In this document: positions 10,028 to 22,423 of the stretch, piece after piece
Layout of the letters: each line of letters opens with the position of its first letter
Position numbering within the stretch: position 1 is the first letter of the stretch
Assembly (NCBI GenBank): GCA_030077755.1
Contig: JAQJZZ010000010.1
Coordinates: forward strand, 5,766,001-5,830,000
Length of the DNA stretch: 64,000 bases
From: Filosporella fistucella
Lineage: Eukaryota > Ascomycota > Leotiomycetes > Helotiales
Reading direction: 5' to 3'
Notes under the pieces: generated by a model
Database searches by the model: none
Seen by the model: the letters and a program-made list of their open reading frames with translations, nothing else
Told to the model about the DNA's origin: nothing
Position numbers and translations under genes: made by a program

Positions 10028-12264
10028 ATGGATCAACAACGCGGTAGATCACCGTCTGCGGGACATCAACAGCTTCATATAAACCAGCAACACTCTCCCT
10101 CGCCGCAGCCTTTTCAAGATAACTCAATTGGTTTGGGACTTGGCCTCGAAAACAACATTCAAGGCAACAATCAACAGTTTCTCAACACCAGTGGCTTCTC
10201 AAACAACGGCCTACCGACCTTTACTGATAATAATCAGTTCATGAATCAGGGTCAATCATTTTCGCAGGGTGGACTCGGCGAATCCACCTACGCACCAAGC
10301 AACGACTTCCAGCAATTCAAGCAAGAACAGCACTCTCCATATCAACAACCACAGAGCTTCACAGAAGAGCTTCTTGACCCCAATCTTCCCACAAACTTTA
10401 ACGAGGGTGACTTCGCCTTGTATTCGACACCTGGTAATACGGCGGATCAATACGACCCCTCATTTTTCATGAACCCACTCCCCCAATCGAATCAAGCCGT
10501 AAATCCTCAACAACTCGATATGGCTTCCCCTCAGAATCATACTTCCACTCCTCCAAACCTTCTTCAACCCAATAATTCTCAATCCCCGTCGTCGACACAT
10601 CAATCTCCCTCCTTCAACCAGGGAGCTTTCCAAAGCTCGCCCAATCATTCCAGGCATGCTTCATTGGGCCCAGAGAGTGCTGCTTTTCCACCGGGACAGA
10701 ATCTTGGGGAATGGAATATGATGGCTCCTCAGTTTACCGGGCATAGAAGATCTCCTTCTGAGTATTCTGATGTCTCGGTCTCTTCTGCACAACACTCTCC
10801 AAATCTTGGACATCATGATTCATTCGACGCTATTGACCATCATTCCCCAATGCAGAACCCTCAAGATTCCAGTTTGTATCAAGAGGTGCTCAATATTGGT
10901 AATTTTTCTTTGTCCGATAATAATCATAATATCCATGGAGCCAGTCCAAGAAGAGGTTTGAGTCCTGCACACAGTCCTGCCATCTCACCTCGATTGGGTC
11001 CACAGCAACTCCCAATGCAACAGCCACCTCAATACATACTTCAAGGTATGAATAATGGGTTCGGTCAACAACAGAGTATGTACGGTCAAAATCAGGAATC
11101 TTTCCCACAATTACAGAATGATATGGGTCAAGCCCAAAATATGGTTCCCCCAGAGATCAATGTTGAATTTGCTCCTACATCAAGACAAAATAGCTTTGAA
11201 CCTCCTAAGCCATCTCTTGATCAAGACGCTTTGACTCCCCCTGATAGAGGTAATTCAGCCCCGCGATTCCACGTGACGATAACTGACAAAGCATAGGTCG
11301 TCGTCGTCGTGCATTTACGGACCCCAATAATACTTCGGGTGGCATTCCCCGGCCTCATACGCCATCAAGCATGTCCCCATCCCTTGGCTCAGATCTTGGA
11401 TCTCGTAGCCCTGATTCTCGTTCGTTATCTCCGAATGATCGGTCTGGAGCCAGCTCTCCTAGCAGACGTCGTCAATCTACATCGTCGCTACCAAACCGTG
11501 ATTACATTCTTGGATTAGCTGATCCAGAGTACCAGCCAACTACAGCTGAAGGTGGAAAGACTCGTGTACAAAAGCATCCTGCAACCTTCCAATGTACTCT
11601 TTGTCCAAAACGCTTTACTCGAGCATACAATCTACGATCCCATCTTCGTACACATACGGATGAGCGTCCTTTCGTTTGTACTGTATGTGGCAAAGCTTTT
11701 GCTCGTCAACATGATCGGAAGCGACACGAAGGTCTCCATTCCGGCGAGAAGAAATTTGTCTGTAAAGGAGAGTTGAAGCAGGGAGGCAATTGGGGTTGTG
11801 GCCGTCGATTTGCTCGAGCCGATGCCTTAGGTCGCCATTTCCGTTCAGAAGCAGGGCGAATCTGTATCAAGCCTCTCTTGGACGAAGAGGCTATTGAAAG
11901 GAACCGGTTGTGGAACGAACAGAGGATGCAAAATATGCATAGCATGCAACAACCTCAGCCAATACCTGTTGATGCCAATGGCTTCCCAATGGATGCTAGC
12001 GGCAACTACACATTGCCTGCTGCATTGCTTGCACAATATCCTGCACTTGCTACCCTCAGCTGGTCGGAGCTACCACAAGGTGACGTTGGTATAGATGATG
12101 ACCCATCCGGGAGGAGTAGTTTCGATGCAAGTGGTTCAGAATACTACGACGAGGGTGACGAAGGAGGCTACGTATCTAGCGGTCCAGGACCTCAGCAAGG
12201 ATACGGACAACAGAGGATGAGCGATGCTTATAACGGATATTCGAGCGATATAGGAGCTCGCTAA
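10028..12264 (+). CDS. CRZ1: Calcineurin-responsive C2H2 zinc-finger transcription factor Crz1/CrzA
   Basis: Nuclear factor activated by calcineurin dephosphorylation in the Ca2+/stress pathway. Exons 10028..11249 and 11297..12264 (47-nt intron, CTGAC branch point, ending GCATAG) give 729 aa. The N-terminal 500 residues are Gln/Ser/Pro-rich and disordered, with many SP sites. A PEINVE sequence at about residue 375 fits the PxIxIT calcineurin-docking consensus. Two classic C2H2 fingers (CTLCPKRFTRAYNLRSHLRTH and CTVCGKAFARQHDRKRHEGLH type) start near residue 505. A third atypical finger with a widened Cys loop (FVCKGELKQGGNWGCGRRF) follows, a hallmark of Crz1 proteins. The C-terminus is acidic and Gly/Tyr-rich. 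It is convergent with the M20 peptidase gene. Confidence 0.95.
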
Positions 12265-12887
12265 TCCTATCACGTCATTTCCTTTCATATCATACATTCT
12301 TCATTGCACGGCCTTCATAAATGGAGGAAACTGAGCCTTGGGTCTCTTGATATTTTTTTTCTCGTCTTTTATATGACGGATGGCGCATTTAGATACCATA
12401 TCATATCATATCCCTTTTTTTGATCTTTTTGCTACGAGAATACCTGCTTTCCTCTTCTTCTTGAAATCCCGAACATTTGGGATGAGTCGTGGTGTCTTTT
12501 CTTCGGTTGTGGGATATGAATTCTTTTGATGATTTGATGGACAGATGGATGGGGATTTTGATGACAGGGGTTTATAGAAAGCGATGTACCTACCTATCTT
12601 GACTTTGGGTCAATGTGATGGGATTGGGATGAGGGTTATGAATTCTATCTTTATATTCTGATTTTGTGGGACCACATGCCTGTGTTTCAGGAGTAATTGG
12701 GTGAGATGTGAGAATAAACTGTCTTAAGCATGAATGAGAGTCGCGGTCGAATAGTTGCAGTGCGATTAACACAGAATATGTCTTTGATATATGTATTCTC
12801 ACGTCAAACATATCTAATTGTAATATACGTACATATATACATATCTACACCACTTTCCACACCTTCCATCCACCAAATCTCGATCCT
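12265..12887. other. Convergent 3' region between CRZ1 and peptidase
   Basis: Contains T-runs (near 12350 and 12415) and AT-rich sequence compatible with the 3' untranslated regions of the two convergent genes. No gene seen. Confidence 0.5.
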
Positions 12888-14209
12888 CTATATCTCCTTC
12901 TTTCTTATTTCACTCTTCTCCCCAAGAGCATACTCAATCAAAACCTTATACCCCTCAACTGCCTCCTCCAAATCCTTGATCTCTAAATGCTCATGATCGC
13001 TATGCGCCATGAGGATAGTCCCTGGACCGTAGAGATAGCGTTTATGATCACCCTGCAGATTCGGGATATCGGTGCCGTAGTTTACGGTGAGGGTTTCGAA
13101 ACCTGTGGGTGTTAGATTAGGTGATATTGGGTCAGGTAAAGAGAGTGTATGAGGGAATCCTGGGATAAAGTTTGAAGTGGGCGGATTAAGGGGAGAGGAA
13201 GGGAAAAGTACATACCAGAAACATCACAATCAATATCCACAGGTCCATACCCCGTCCCAAAACCAACCTCAATATCCTCCCCAAACTCCTCCAACGCCTT
13301 CCTAATAATCTTCTCAATCGCCTCCGTCCCCCCAGCAGCAATACGTATAGCAATCCCAGCACTCGCCTCCTCAGCAATAACATTCTTAGCCACGCCTCCC
13401 TCGATGAGTCCAATATTCAAAGTAGTATTCCCGTATTTTTCACTCCTCGGCAACTCTACCTCCAAAAGCTTCCTCAAAGCACGCACAAGAAGCACATTCG
13501 CATTCCTCCCTAATTCAGGATATCCACTATGTCCCGCCTTCCCCTTGGCTCTCACATCCACGCTAATAATACCTTTATGTCCACACGCCAGTTTCCCCTC
13601 CGTAGGTTCCCCGAAAATGACACTTTCCCAGGAGAGATTCAGGGAATTCGCGCTTTTCATTCCATCGCCGCCGTCTTCTTCGCCGACGACGAAGAGGAGT
13701 GCTATATCTCCTTCTTGGACCTTTCCAGAGGATAGGAGGGAGGAAACAGCGCTTATTTGTGCTGCGACGCTACCTTTAGCATCTACGCTCCCACGCCCCC
13801 AGATCTCGTTTCCTTGTCTGTAGTAAGGATAGTAAGGGGGTACGGTATCGATGTGTGAGCTTATTAGCACGCGGGTTTGGCGCTGGGAACCGATGTATGC
13901 GTAGACATTCTTTCGAGGACCGGAGGTAGATGTAGCGGGGGAAACAAGCTGGGTTTCTACGGTTAGGTTCAGGGTTTTGAGGTAGTTTGTGAGGTATTTT
14001 GCGACTGCGGATTCGTTGAGTGTTATACTGGGGATTTGAACAAGGTGTTTGTGGAGGGAGAGGAGGCGGGAAGTTTCTTTCGAGGGAGAGTGGGAGGTGG
14101 ATGGAGCTACCCCGCTGTTGGGGGAGAGAGGGAGCGGTTGTTGTGGGCGGGAGCAGAGAATTGGTGTTGTGAGGGCGAGGAGGAGGGAGGAAGTAAGTGG
14201 GAGCTTCAT
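12888..14209 (-). CDS. Secreted M20-family metallopeptidase (probable carboxypeptidase)
   Basis: Exons 14209..13216 and 13102..12888 (113-nt intron, CTAAC branch, donor GTATGT) give 402 aa. The N-terminus MKLPLTSSLLLALTTPILCS is a signal peptide, so the enzyme is probably secreted or vacuolar. Metal and catalytic motifs of the ArgE/DapE/ACY1/CPG2 family are present: SSHIDTVP (His119, Asp121), GRGSVDAKGS (Asp143), VGEEDG (Glu177/178), GEPTEG (Glu201) and the late His in MAHSDHEHLE. The HKG and HSGYP segments mark the dimerisation/lid domain. The frame is open upstream to an ATG at 14365, but that would bury the signal peptide, so 14209 is chosen. Predicted substrate: small peptides or N-acyl amino acids. 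Confidence 0.92.
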
Positions 14210-15100
14210 TTTGAAAGGGAAGCTCAATTGACTGTTTTGCGGGAGATGGGAGCTGAGGTTGGGATTTTGGATGGGAGCTCTGGAGGTCGGTTGCCAAGTC
14301 CCAGGTTTGACAGGGGCTAGCTTGTGGAGAGTGGGATGAGATGGGATTTGGTAAGGAATCGCCACAGTAAGACAGACAAATTGAAAATTGTTATGTGGAG
14401 ATATGGAGAGAGGAAGGAATTGATTTCGTTTTAAAAAGGAAGTTGTGATATTATCTCGGATTTTGGGTAGGGAAGTCAGACAAGTGATGACTTAATCATA
14501 TAAGTAGCTCTGAAGTCTTCACACTTTATGCCATTTGAGCTTACATTCTAGGTAAAGATAAGTCCTAGGGAATTTTGAAACCATCTCTGGCATACTCAAT
14601 TTGCTCTACTATATGTCACTTTTGAACGTCCAAATTTGCCGATTATGTATTGTTCTTTTAAGTTGGAATGAAAGATTCACGCGTGACTTGTTAAACGTCG
14701 GTATGAATAACAGACAGAAGCCTCGGTGAGCGATTAGTGATTATAAATTTCTCATATAATCTACAAGGAAGGTAGACCTCCTCTCCGTAGCTTCTAGGTT
14801 TAGGAATAAGAGCTAATGCTGCCGAGTTATGCTCAAAGTTGGATGCTCAGATATCCAGAGGTCAAAAAAGGGGAGAGTGTTTGACCCTCAACCACAAACC
14901 TTCCGGCCATGCTTGGAGAAGCAACTGTGCCCATAAAATGCTCAGAAATAGAGCCTTATATTTGAGCCTGATGCCTGATCTCGAGGGTCTAGTCGACCAA
15001 TTTGCTGACACCTTTACCGCAAATCGAGCAGCAACGCGGACGCCTTCTTCCAGCTCCTTATTGCCACATCTTCCAAAAGAGTGAGAGAGTGGGCTGATTT
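14210..15100. other. Intergenic, no supported gene
   Basis: Holds the peptidase promoter and the 3' flank of the CDC43-like gene. An open frame at 14839..15084 has no recognisable features. Confidence 0.5.
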
Positions 15101-16647
15101 TCATATGTTAACCGTTCCCAATTGAGCCACTACGTCCAGCGACTCTTTCATCCCTTTCGGGACTTCTTCACTGTCTTTCATTTTCTTTTCAAAATCGGGA
15201 TCGTCTTCCCGAATCGAGAAGCAATACCCATGCTTCCAGTATGTCCGGACCCGGACTAAAATACTCTTTCGCATCTCGACGAATAATTGCTTTTGCTGCA
15301 CACTGATACAGAGAGCAGAGTCTAGAGGTTTGATACCGGGTTCACGCATGGTTGCTAATGCTGCAAGGCCGAGGTAGGCGTGGTAGACGTCTGGTTGTTA
15401 TCAGTGAATGGTAGGGTGAAGCAGGGAAGCTCAATTACCTGGCGGATCCCCCGGAGTCTTGCCAAACCCTCCTATTCTGTGTTGTGTCTGTTCGAACAGG
15501 AATCTACGAATTCCTTCACTGTTCAGAAGCTTTTGATTTTCATGACCCAGCATCTGAACCGTCAGCGTATGAAATTCGACATGAGCTTATACATACATCC
15601 AGCGAAGCACCGACCCAAAATGCGTAACATGTATCAGCATTTTTGTTGCAGCGACCGTTGAAGCCTACGAAATGCTCATCCTGGAGTGTCAGACCCGGCA
15701 CAAGTGGTTTTTCATTGATGCCAGCTAATTTTATGCCATGGTCAATCTTCTCAGCCTTCTCTTCATCATCTCCCTTATTGTACCCAAGCTGTCTCGAGAC
15801 AAGCCATCGAATGGTGGCGGGAATGTTTGTGAGGCCTTGTTTGGAAATGGTGGGTTTCGAGGGAGAGTTTGGTAGTCTGTCCAGGAAAGATAGCGATGCT
15901 ATGGCGCAGTACGTATATCCAGCTTCACGAGTCAGCCATAATCTGCCAAAATTCCTCTTGTATCTCTTACCATGAGCCTCATGTTCCGATGACTCGGAAA
16001 TTCCACCATCATAGGTCTGCCAGCATCAGCCTTCATCCACAACATCCAATCTCTTTACCCACCTGCCCACTCCTAATATGTCCCACCATTCCGTCCACAT
16101 CAATATCCTCCACCTCATCAGACTCTCCTCTCAAAAGCCACCTTACAGCAGCAGCAACATAACAGCATCTCATGTCTCTCCCTCCCTCGATAACACCATC
16201 TTCTGTGACCAGCTCCCCGAAACTTCCATCTTTCCTCTGTACCGTCCTCAACCACCTCAGCGTCTTCTCCCTATTTATCTCATCCAACCCCCCGACATAA
16301 CTTAGACTCAAGACCGCAAAAAATGTAGCTGGCAGATTCGCAGGATCCACTATTTTATTCCCATGCGCATAATACTCATCCGGGTATTTGTGATTAGGAC
16401 TCCCGCAGAATCCGCCAGACGGATGTTGACAATTCAGAATCCATTCTCTGATCTCTTTTCTCCGTTTCTGGGGAAAAGTGTCCGGTCCGGCGTTTAAAAT
16501 GTCAAGGGCAGACAGAATGAAGAAACCGAATGTCATGCGCGTGGAATCGACACCTGTGTATTGATTTGGAAGGAGGGAATTGAGACAGCGTTGCCAGTAC
16601 TTTATATGTTGCTGTATCTCCAGTTTTGGAGGTTCTGTCGACGCCAT
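15101..16647 (-). CDS. CDC43: Geranylgeranyltransferase type I beta subunit
   Basis: Catalytic subunit that attaches geranylgeranyl to CaaL proteins such as Rho1 and Cdc42, acting in the cytosol with the shared alpha subunit Ram2. Exons 16647..16063, 16016..15971, 15922..15597, 15553..15439 and 15390..15101 give 453 aa with matching phases; the introns are 43-48 nt. Prenyltransferase repeats are visible, including CQHPSGGFCGSPNH, TVQRKDGSFG, TYDGGISESSEHEAH, GFNGRCNKNADTCYAFWVGA and IGGFGKTPGDPP. Zinc ligands match Asp and Cys in DTCYAFW and His in DVYHAYLGLA. The C-terminal 90 residues are a charged fungal extension. It is divergent from ILM1 with 383 bp between starts. Confidence 0.93.
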
Positions 16648-17030
16648 ATTTGCAACTCGCTGAAGTGATATGTTCAGGTTGAAGCTCTAGTATGGAGGGG
16701 TCGCGACACAAGTAACAAAAATAGCTCTTGGCTGAGCATACCTACCCGAAATGGAATCAGACCCCTGTCTCGGAAGAAAGATAAACCTTATTTTCAACCC
16801 GAAATCCAGGGTCTAGTTCTTTTTGGTCTGCACATGATCGAGTTTCAAAAATTGTAGCTCAGTTTGCTAGGATTACCTTAGCAAGGCCAGGTGTTTGTGA
16901 CGCGTGAACAACGGGGCAGCTATCTTAGAGCTCATGACCATTTCAATCCTACAAACACATATCTGCTCATCGACCCCATCTTCTCTCCTTTCAAACAACA
17001 TCTGAACAGAATAGAACAGAACAGATCAAC
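16648..17030. promoter_or_regulatory. Divergent promoter region CDC43 / ILM1
   Basis: 383 bp between two divergent start codons, so both promoters must lie here. No specific element is claimed. Confidence 0.5.
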
Positions 17031-17708
17031 ATGGCACTCATTTCCGGCGCAACGATTATCACCTCTCTGTCCCTCTTCCACATCACCCTCGCTTTCTTCT
17101 TTTTTACTGCGCCAGCTGCGATCGCAGATCAGACTTTGGTGTTTATTATAGGGGAGGCTATGGGCTTGGTAGGTTCCTTCCTGTTGGTTCAAGTTATGGG
17201 CTCCGCTGATGAATGTAGCCATATACCCGCTCCTTCGAAGTTAAATCGGCGCCCCTTTCTTTTCTGGCTGCGCTCTTGGCTATTGTAGGAATTACAGATC
17301 TGGTTTCTGTTTCTATGCCAGAGGAGATCTCGTCCTATCATTGGGGATCACAAGGTCAGTCTCTTTCTTCTCTTCTATTCCCGTTTCCCCACCTTCGCAC
17401 CCTTACTATATTAATAAATAAAGCAATACTAACTGAACACAGCACCCATCCGCCTCTTCTGCTTCCTTCTCCTCACCTTCTACACCTACACCTTCTCCTC
17501 TTCTTCATTCCTCTACCCGCCCTCTAGCCACACTAGCACCTACGAACCTTCTACCTGGGGCGAAGGATTAAAGAACAGAGTGGTGTTCACCTGGGCATTT
17601 GTGGAGATGATAACTTGGTTTTGGGTGTTCGTTACGCTGAGGGAGGAGAGGAGAGATATGGCTATGAGGATAGCGGAGAAGAGGGCTGCCGAGGAAGATA
17701 TGCTTTAG
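17031..17708 (+). CDS. ILM1: Ilm1-family membrane protein
   Basis: Exons 17031..17168, 17219..17354 and 17443..17708 give 179 aa with phases matching. Four hydrophobic segments are visible: SLSLFHITLAFFFFTAPAA near the N-terminus, SFLAALLAIVGITDLVSVSM, LFCFLLLTFYTYTFSSSSFL and VFTWAFVEMITWFWVFVTL. A charged tail ends in KRAAEEDML. Length and topology fit the fungal Ilm1 family (increased loss of mitochondrial DNA), a small ER/mitochondria-associated membrane protein of unclear biochemical role. The C-terminal RxxAEK tail suits a cytosolic end. Confidence 0.85.
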
Positions 17709-18265
17709 ACTTTCCGAAGGGGCATCGCAAATATGACAGTGTCATTTTTTGGGTCGTTGCTATGAAGGTTTAATTGAGGTGATCTGGTGAGTTGCGGCGG
17801 AAATACTTGCGGTCGAGGATGAGAGGACGCTACCTACTCTCCAACGCCCAAGTTCCACAACACGCGACGCAAGACTGCCCTGACTCAGTCCCTATCGAAA
17901 TCCTTTAGACTCTCACCCTGACACTACCCTGGGGCGAAGTCGATATCGGGAACCGCCATTTGCGTCCTGGAGCCGGAAAGCACAGTGCCTTTTACTCTTC
18001 TCCAACCATGAAGGCCGGACTGCAAAGCAGAATCTAAGTGGCCGACGAAGAAAGCCACTCGGAATTGTAGAATGATCAAAAGAGTGGTCGAGAATAATTG
18101 TCTCAAGAATGGTGTTCGTGTAATATCATAGCCACTTGTAGTGAATTCAGATAAATCACACCACATCGGCAGATAAATGATAATATCTATTTTTCTCATT
18201 TTATCATATCATCTCCATAACTGCCAACCCTTTTCTCAGACAGCCCACCGTACCTCACCTACTAA
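17709..18265. other. Convergent 3' region ILM1 / MDM20
   Basis: 557 bp between convergent stop codons, AT-rich toward 18180. No gene seen. Confidence 0.5.
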
Positions 18266-21200
18266 TCACGCATTCAAAGGCTTCAACAACACAAACCCCT
18301 CCACGCTATCCTTCCAGCTCTCCACCACCTCCCCAGCCCACCCCTCCATAAATTCATCCCCAACCAATTCCCTAATCGCATCCACAACTCCCTTCTCCAC
18401 ACCCTCAACCTCATCTGGCAACACAGTCTCAAAAATCCTATCCATCCATCCTCCCTCATCAATCTGTCCCTTAAACGCCTTACATTTACTCAATATAGCG
18501 TGCAAGAGGGAAGAAGCAGTCTCCTGCAAATCCTTAACAGCGATCTCGCCATATTCTCCTACTTCCTTCTTGTGATCCTCAACATACGCACAGAATTTGA
18601 GGATACAAGAAGCAAGCTCGTGGAAAGAATACAGGTATTGAAGTGTAGTCGACGACGCCACGGCCGGCAGACTGGGACAGCTCTCTGGAGAAAGAGAAAG
18701 ACTCTGAACCAACTGAAACGCGTTTTTGAGATCTTCGCCTAGCCATCCATTTAGTTCCCCTAGTTCGGAAGTAACAGTCTCGATATCTTCCTCGGTGATC
18801 TCCTCTCCTAGAGTTTGGAAATGGCGTAGTATGAAGGTCAGCCAGTTATGGCAGTTTAAGATTATTCTCTCGCTCTTGCTGAAGTGTTGGGCTTTCATGG
18901 ACTCGTCGATCTGACCGTCGCGGGCCATGCCGTTGATTACGGAATTGTGAACTAGGCGGTGCGCATTTGGCTGGAGGCACAAGATGAGGATCTCGGAGAA
19001 GCGGGCGCGGATTGTACGGGCTGGCTGGGGGGAAGTTAGATGTGATATGTGAGAGGAGAGGGAGGAATCTTACTGAGGGAGCGGGATCTAATCTACAAAG
19101 TTCTTGGAAGGTATTGCCTTTGCTGCTCTCAAAGTTTGGGAAACTGTCGTAATCGCTCGTGTCGACGAAATCGGAGAGGAAATCTTTATATGGTTAGTTT
19201 TCTTTTTTGAGACAACTTGGAAGGATAGGAGATACATACTATTAGCTTGAATAAAACTCATGGTGCTCATTGCTGGAGGTCCACCTTTTAATCGATCGAG
19301 CCTGTTCTCCTCCACAATGCACATATCTTTCGCAATACTATTCCCCAGTTTATCCTGAACATCAGAGATCTGAAATAGGGAATCGTAACTGCCTTTCTTC
19401 AGAGACAACCAGATATTCTTGGAAATCTGATTATAGGCATTCACGTAGAACTTTGTTTGCTTTTTGATATGGCCTTCAGGAGAGAGCAAGTCGAGTCCAG
19501 AATGGTTGTATGGATGAGGATGAAAGTAGGAAACTCGATCGAGGAGGTGGTAGGAGAGCGTATTGAGTTGGATTTGCTTTGTCTTTAGACGTTCTTGGTA
19601 GACTCTCGCAGCTAGGGAGCCGCAGCCTAAGAATGTATAGAGGCGAATTAGCAACAGTGTGATTTGAGAATTGGATGGAGAGTGCGTGGCAGCGAATTCC
19701 ATGATAGCAGCGGCTCTCATAAGATGTGGGTTCGAAAGTTTCGGGGATTTGGAGTGGATTCCGGAAAGCTTGACTAGGCACATAGCAGCTAAGATTGCCA
19801 GGTCGTCGGCCGGATGGATGTCTGTAGTTGCGAGAGATTTCTTGATATCCTTGACGTTGATAGCGGTCTTGTAAGATGTAATGGTTACTTGAGCGAGCCC
19901 GCCGAGACAATTTATACAACTCAGAGTGCATCTATTCTTACACCAAGCGCATATTTGGTCGGAATGAGCTGATTGGAGACGACGCTCGAATTCAGAAGAG
20001 CTTGATAAGATAAGGTATCGTAATTTGTAGTTGTTGACAGTACGAGTAATGCCAGCGGCGGTTGAAAACTGGGAGTCCATATTAGCTTAGGTCCTTCTGA
20101 TACTCATAGAAGTAGACGCGGAACACTTGCATCTTGCTCTTCTGCCAAAGAGTCCAATTTCAGAACCTGGGAAAGCTTGTCCGCCAATGTATCAGAAGTA
20201 ATGGAGATATTCCTAATTCCTAAAACTGACAGTAAAGCACCACGTTCATGATACTCAAGCTCATCCACGTATAACTTCAGATCGTTATAGGCAATATTGG
20301 CATCACCATAACGGTTCAAATAAGTCAAGACAGTTGTCAATCGACGCACAGCCAACTCGCCCTTGCCATCAAACTCTAATTTAACAAGAGCCAGAGAAGC
20401 ATTTCTCTTCCAACTCTTGTCGATGCCGCATTCTGAGTCTAGATGGAACTCGATCTGGTTAGATACCTTTCTTGTGTATCTACAGTTATTAGCCAAGAAC
20501 ATCGACAGGCGACCAGCGACGTACGTAGAGGATTTGAGCTCAATAGCAGAACGGATGTATGCTTCCCACACAATCCAGTCACTAAAACGAGACTGGGAAT
20601 ACACAGACTGCTTGTTTTTGGTACGAGCTCGTGTTAGCAATCCATCACAAATATCGAAAAGCTCTTGCCACTCTCCAACTTGTGTCAGTAGTTGTAACTT
20701 CACCATCCAGATCTGCCATTCGCCTTTCGCAATACTTGATTCTGGTCCTAGTTTAGGATCACGGAGGTACTGTAATTGCTTTTCTGGAGTAGAAAGAGCT
20801 ACAGTGACCTTGTGCAATAGCAGCAATTCTTGTGGGGTATGTATTGCTTTAATCGGCAGCTTATTTGGATCCTATTGCACTTAGCTTTGTGTCATTGAAT
20901 ACAGAACAGTCACTTACCGCTTGAATAGTTATTTCAGCAAGCTTCTCAATCTTGCGCAAAGCAAGCAGATTGTATATTTTCTGGCGGTCGCGGGGACAAT
21001 TTGAGGAGTTCTGACGTTTGTTAGGGAGGGAATTTCCTCGGATAGGGGTGCCTACCGCATAGCGAAAGCAAGTGGAGATGTTCCAGAAAATGTAATTATG
21101 ACTATTTGGGAAGTTGTTTTCCAAGCTAGTGGATATCTAGAGCCGTGTTAGAACATATATTAACGTGTCAGATTTATGATAGTGGAGTGCATGACATTGC

Positions 21201-21730
21201 GTGACACTTACAGCAACCGCATGTTCCAAGTCATTCCTTGAAATACAAGCCTCGAATGCGGACTGTGCTGCTTGTTCATCTTTAGGATGTGCCTTGACAT
21301 ACTCTAGATGTCGTTTGCCCACAAGTCTGGCCCAGTTGGAAGAGATATTACACGACTCGTTATCCTTCAGGTAGACCTGATCAAAGGCAAGGCTATAGAG
21401 CTCAACAGCTGCATGGTCTGTTGGAGCACTAGGAGAGAGGGAATTTCCTTCCAGTTCCATGTAGCATTCAGTTATGCTGTCTCTTGGAAGAGCCTTGATA
21501 TAGAGTCTTAGAGCCTAGATAATGTCAGCTAGGTTGTGTCACGTGAAACACACTTTCAGCGAAAACATTGGCAAGGGGTGGAGGGATGCGGCTTTTTGAC
21601 GACGTACTCTTAGATACTCTGTAGATTTCTTAGCTATTCTCTTATCTACAAGTCTTAACGCTGTCTTGTAGCTCTTATTCTCAATCGCATTCCAGATCGC
21701 CGCATCTTGTCGGTCCTGAAGTAGGTCCAT
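18266..21730 (-). CDS. MDM20: NatB N-terminal acetyltransferase auxiliary subunit (Mdm20/Naa25)
   Basis: Non-catalytic TPR-type subunit that anchors the NatB acetyltransferase to ribosomes; NatB acetylates Met-Asp/Glu/Asn N-termini and supports tropomyosin-actin function. Exons 21730..21608, 21514..21212, 21136..21056, 21010..20918, 20871..20131, 20068..19240, 19183..19074 and 19024..18266 sum to 1012 aa, the usual family size. The N-terminus has the conserved ALRLVDKRIAKKSTEYLRAL segment. The middle has a CAWCKNRCTLSC cysteine cluster and HPADDLAILAAMCLVKL, both typical of fungal Mdm20. The intron between exons 5 and 6 (20130..20069, 62 nt) appears to use a GC donor, GCAAGT. Without it the frame stops at 20104. 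The 45-nt third intron (21055..21011) is in frame and could be retained. Confidence 0.9.
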
Positions 21731-22423
21731 CTTTGCGGGACCAACGGGGTTCACAGAACTCTCTTCGCACAACCTCGAGACTATGCGGTTAGTAGGTGTA
21801 TGCGAGTACTGGCAATGCAAACAGCGACACAATTTTATGTGCCGGGCTTTGCGAGGGTATGGGGTAGCGATCTGATGCGCAGAAGTTGTGTTGATTTCAA
21901 AAATTTGTCTACCGCATCCGACACGAAGCGAGAAAATGGTAAACCATAGCAAATGGTCTAAACAGCTTATCGATCGATAACACGGAACACAATTTGTTCA
22001 TTTCAGAACATGATGTGTTTGAACTATAACTGGGAGGAATTATTAATGATGCTCTCTTGATTCTACAGCAGAATTCTATATTCTTGTTAGATATGTACGA
22101 TAATATTGTGTTACATTCTAGGAAAGGACATGAGGTGCATTTCCCAACTTCATATCCAATATGTGGTCTCTTCATATGTGCATATTAGGTCACTTCGATT
22201 TTTGGTAGTACCGCCAACGAGCTATATATGATTGTGTCTGTAAGCCAGAACACCTCCCATTCAGTCCATAAGCTGGTTGATTCCAGCATCCCAACGTCTT
22301 TTTATGGCGCAAATGATGGATTGAGATAGGAGAGTCATTTCATTACACACCCTCCTTTTAATATGCATATCATACAATCCCTTTTCGATGCTATACAAAT
22401 ACAAAAGCTCCTGCGGTGGTATC
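21731..22423. other. Intergenic MDM20 promoter / COX23 3' flank
   Basis: AT-rich; no supported gene. Confidence 0.5.

Noticed and set aside
13776..14297. Long minus-strand frame overlapping the M20 peptidase
   Set aside because: Shadow frame of the peptidase exon; Pro/Ser-rich with no domain.
14207..14365. Upstream start for the M20 peptidase at 14365
   Set aside because: Would place the signal peptide 53 residues inside the protein; the start at 14209 is preferred.
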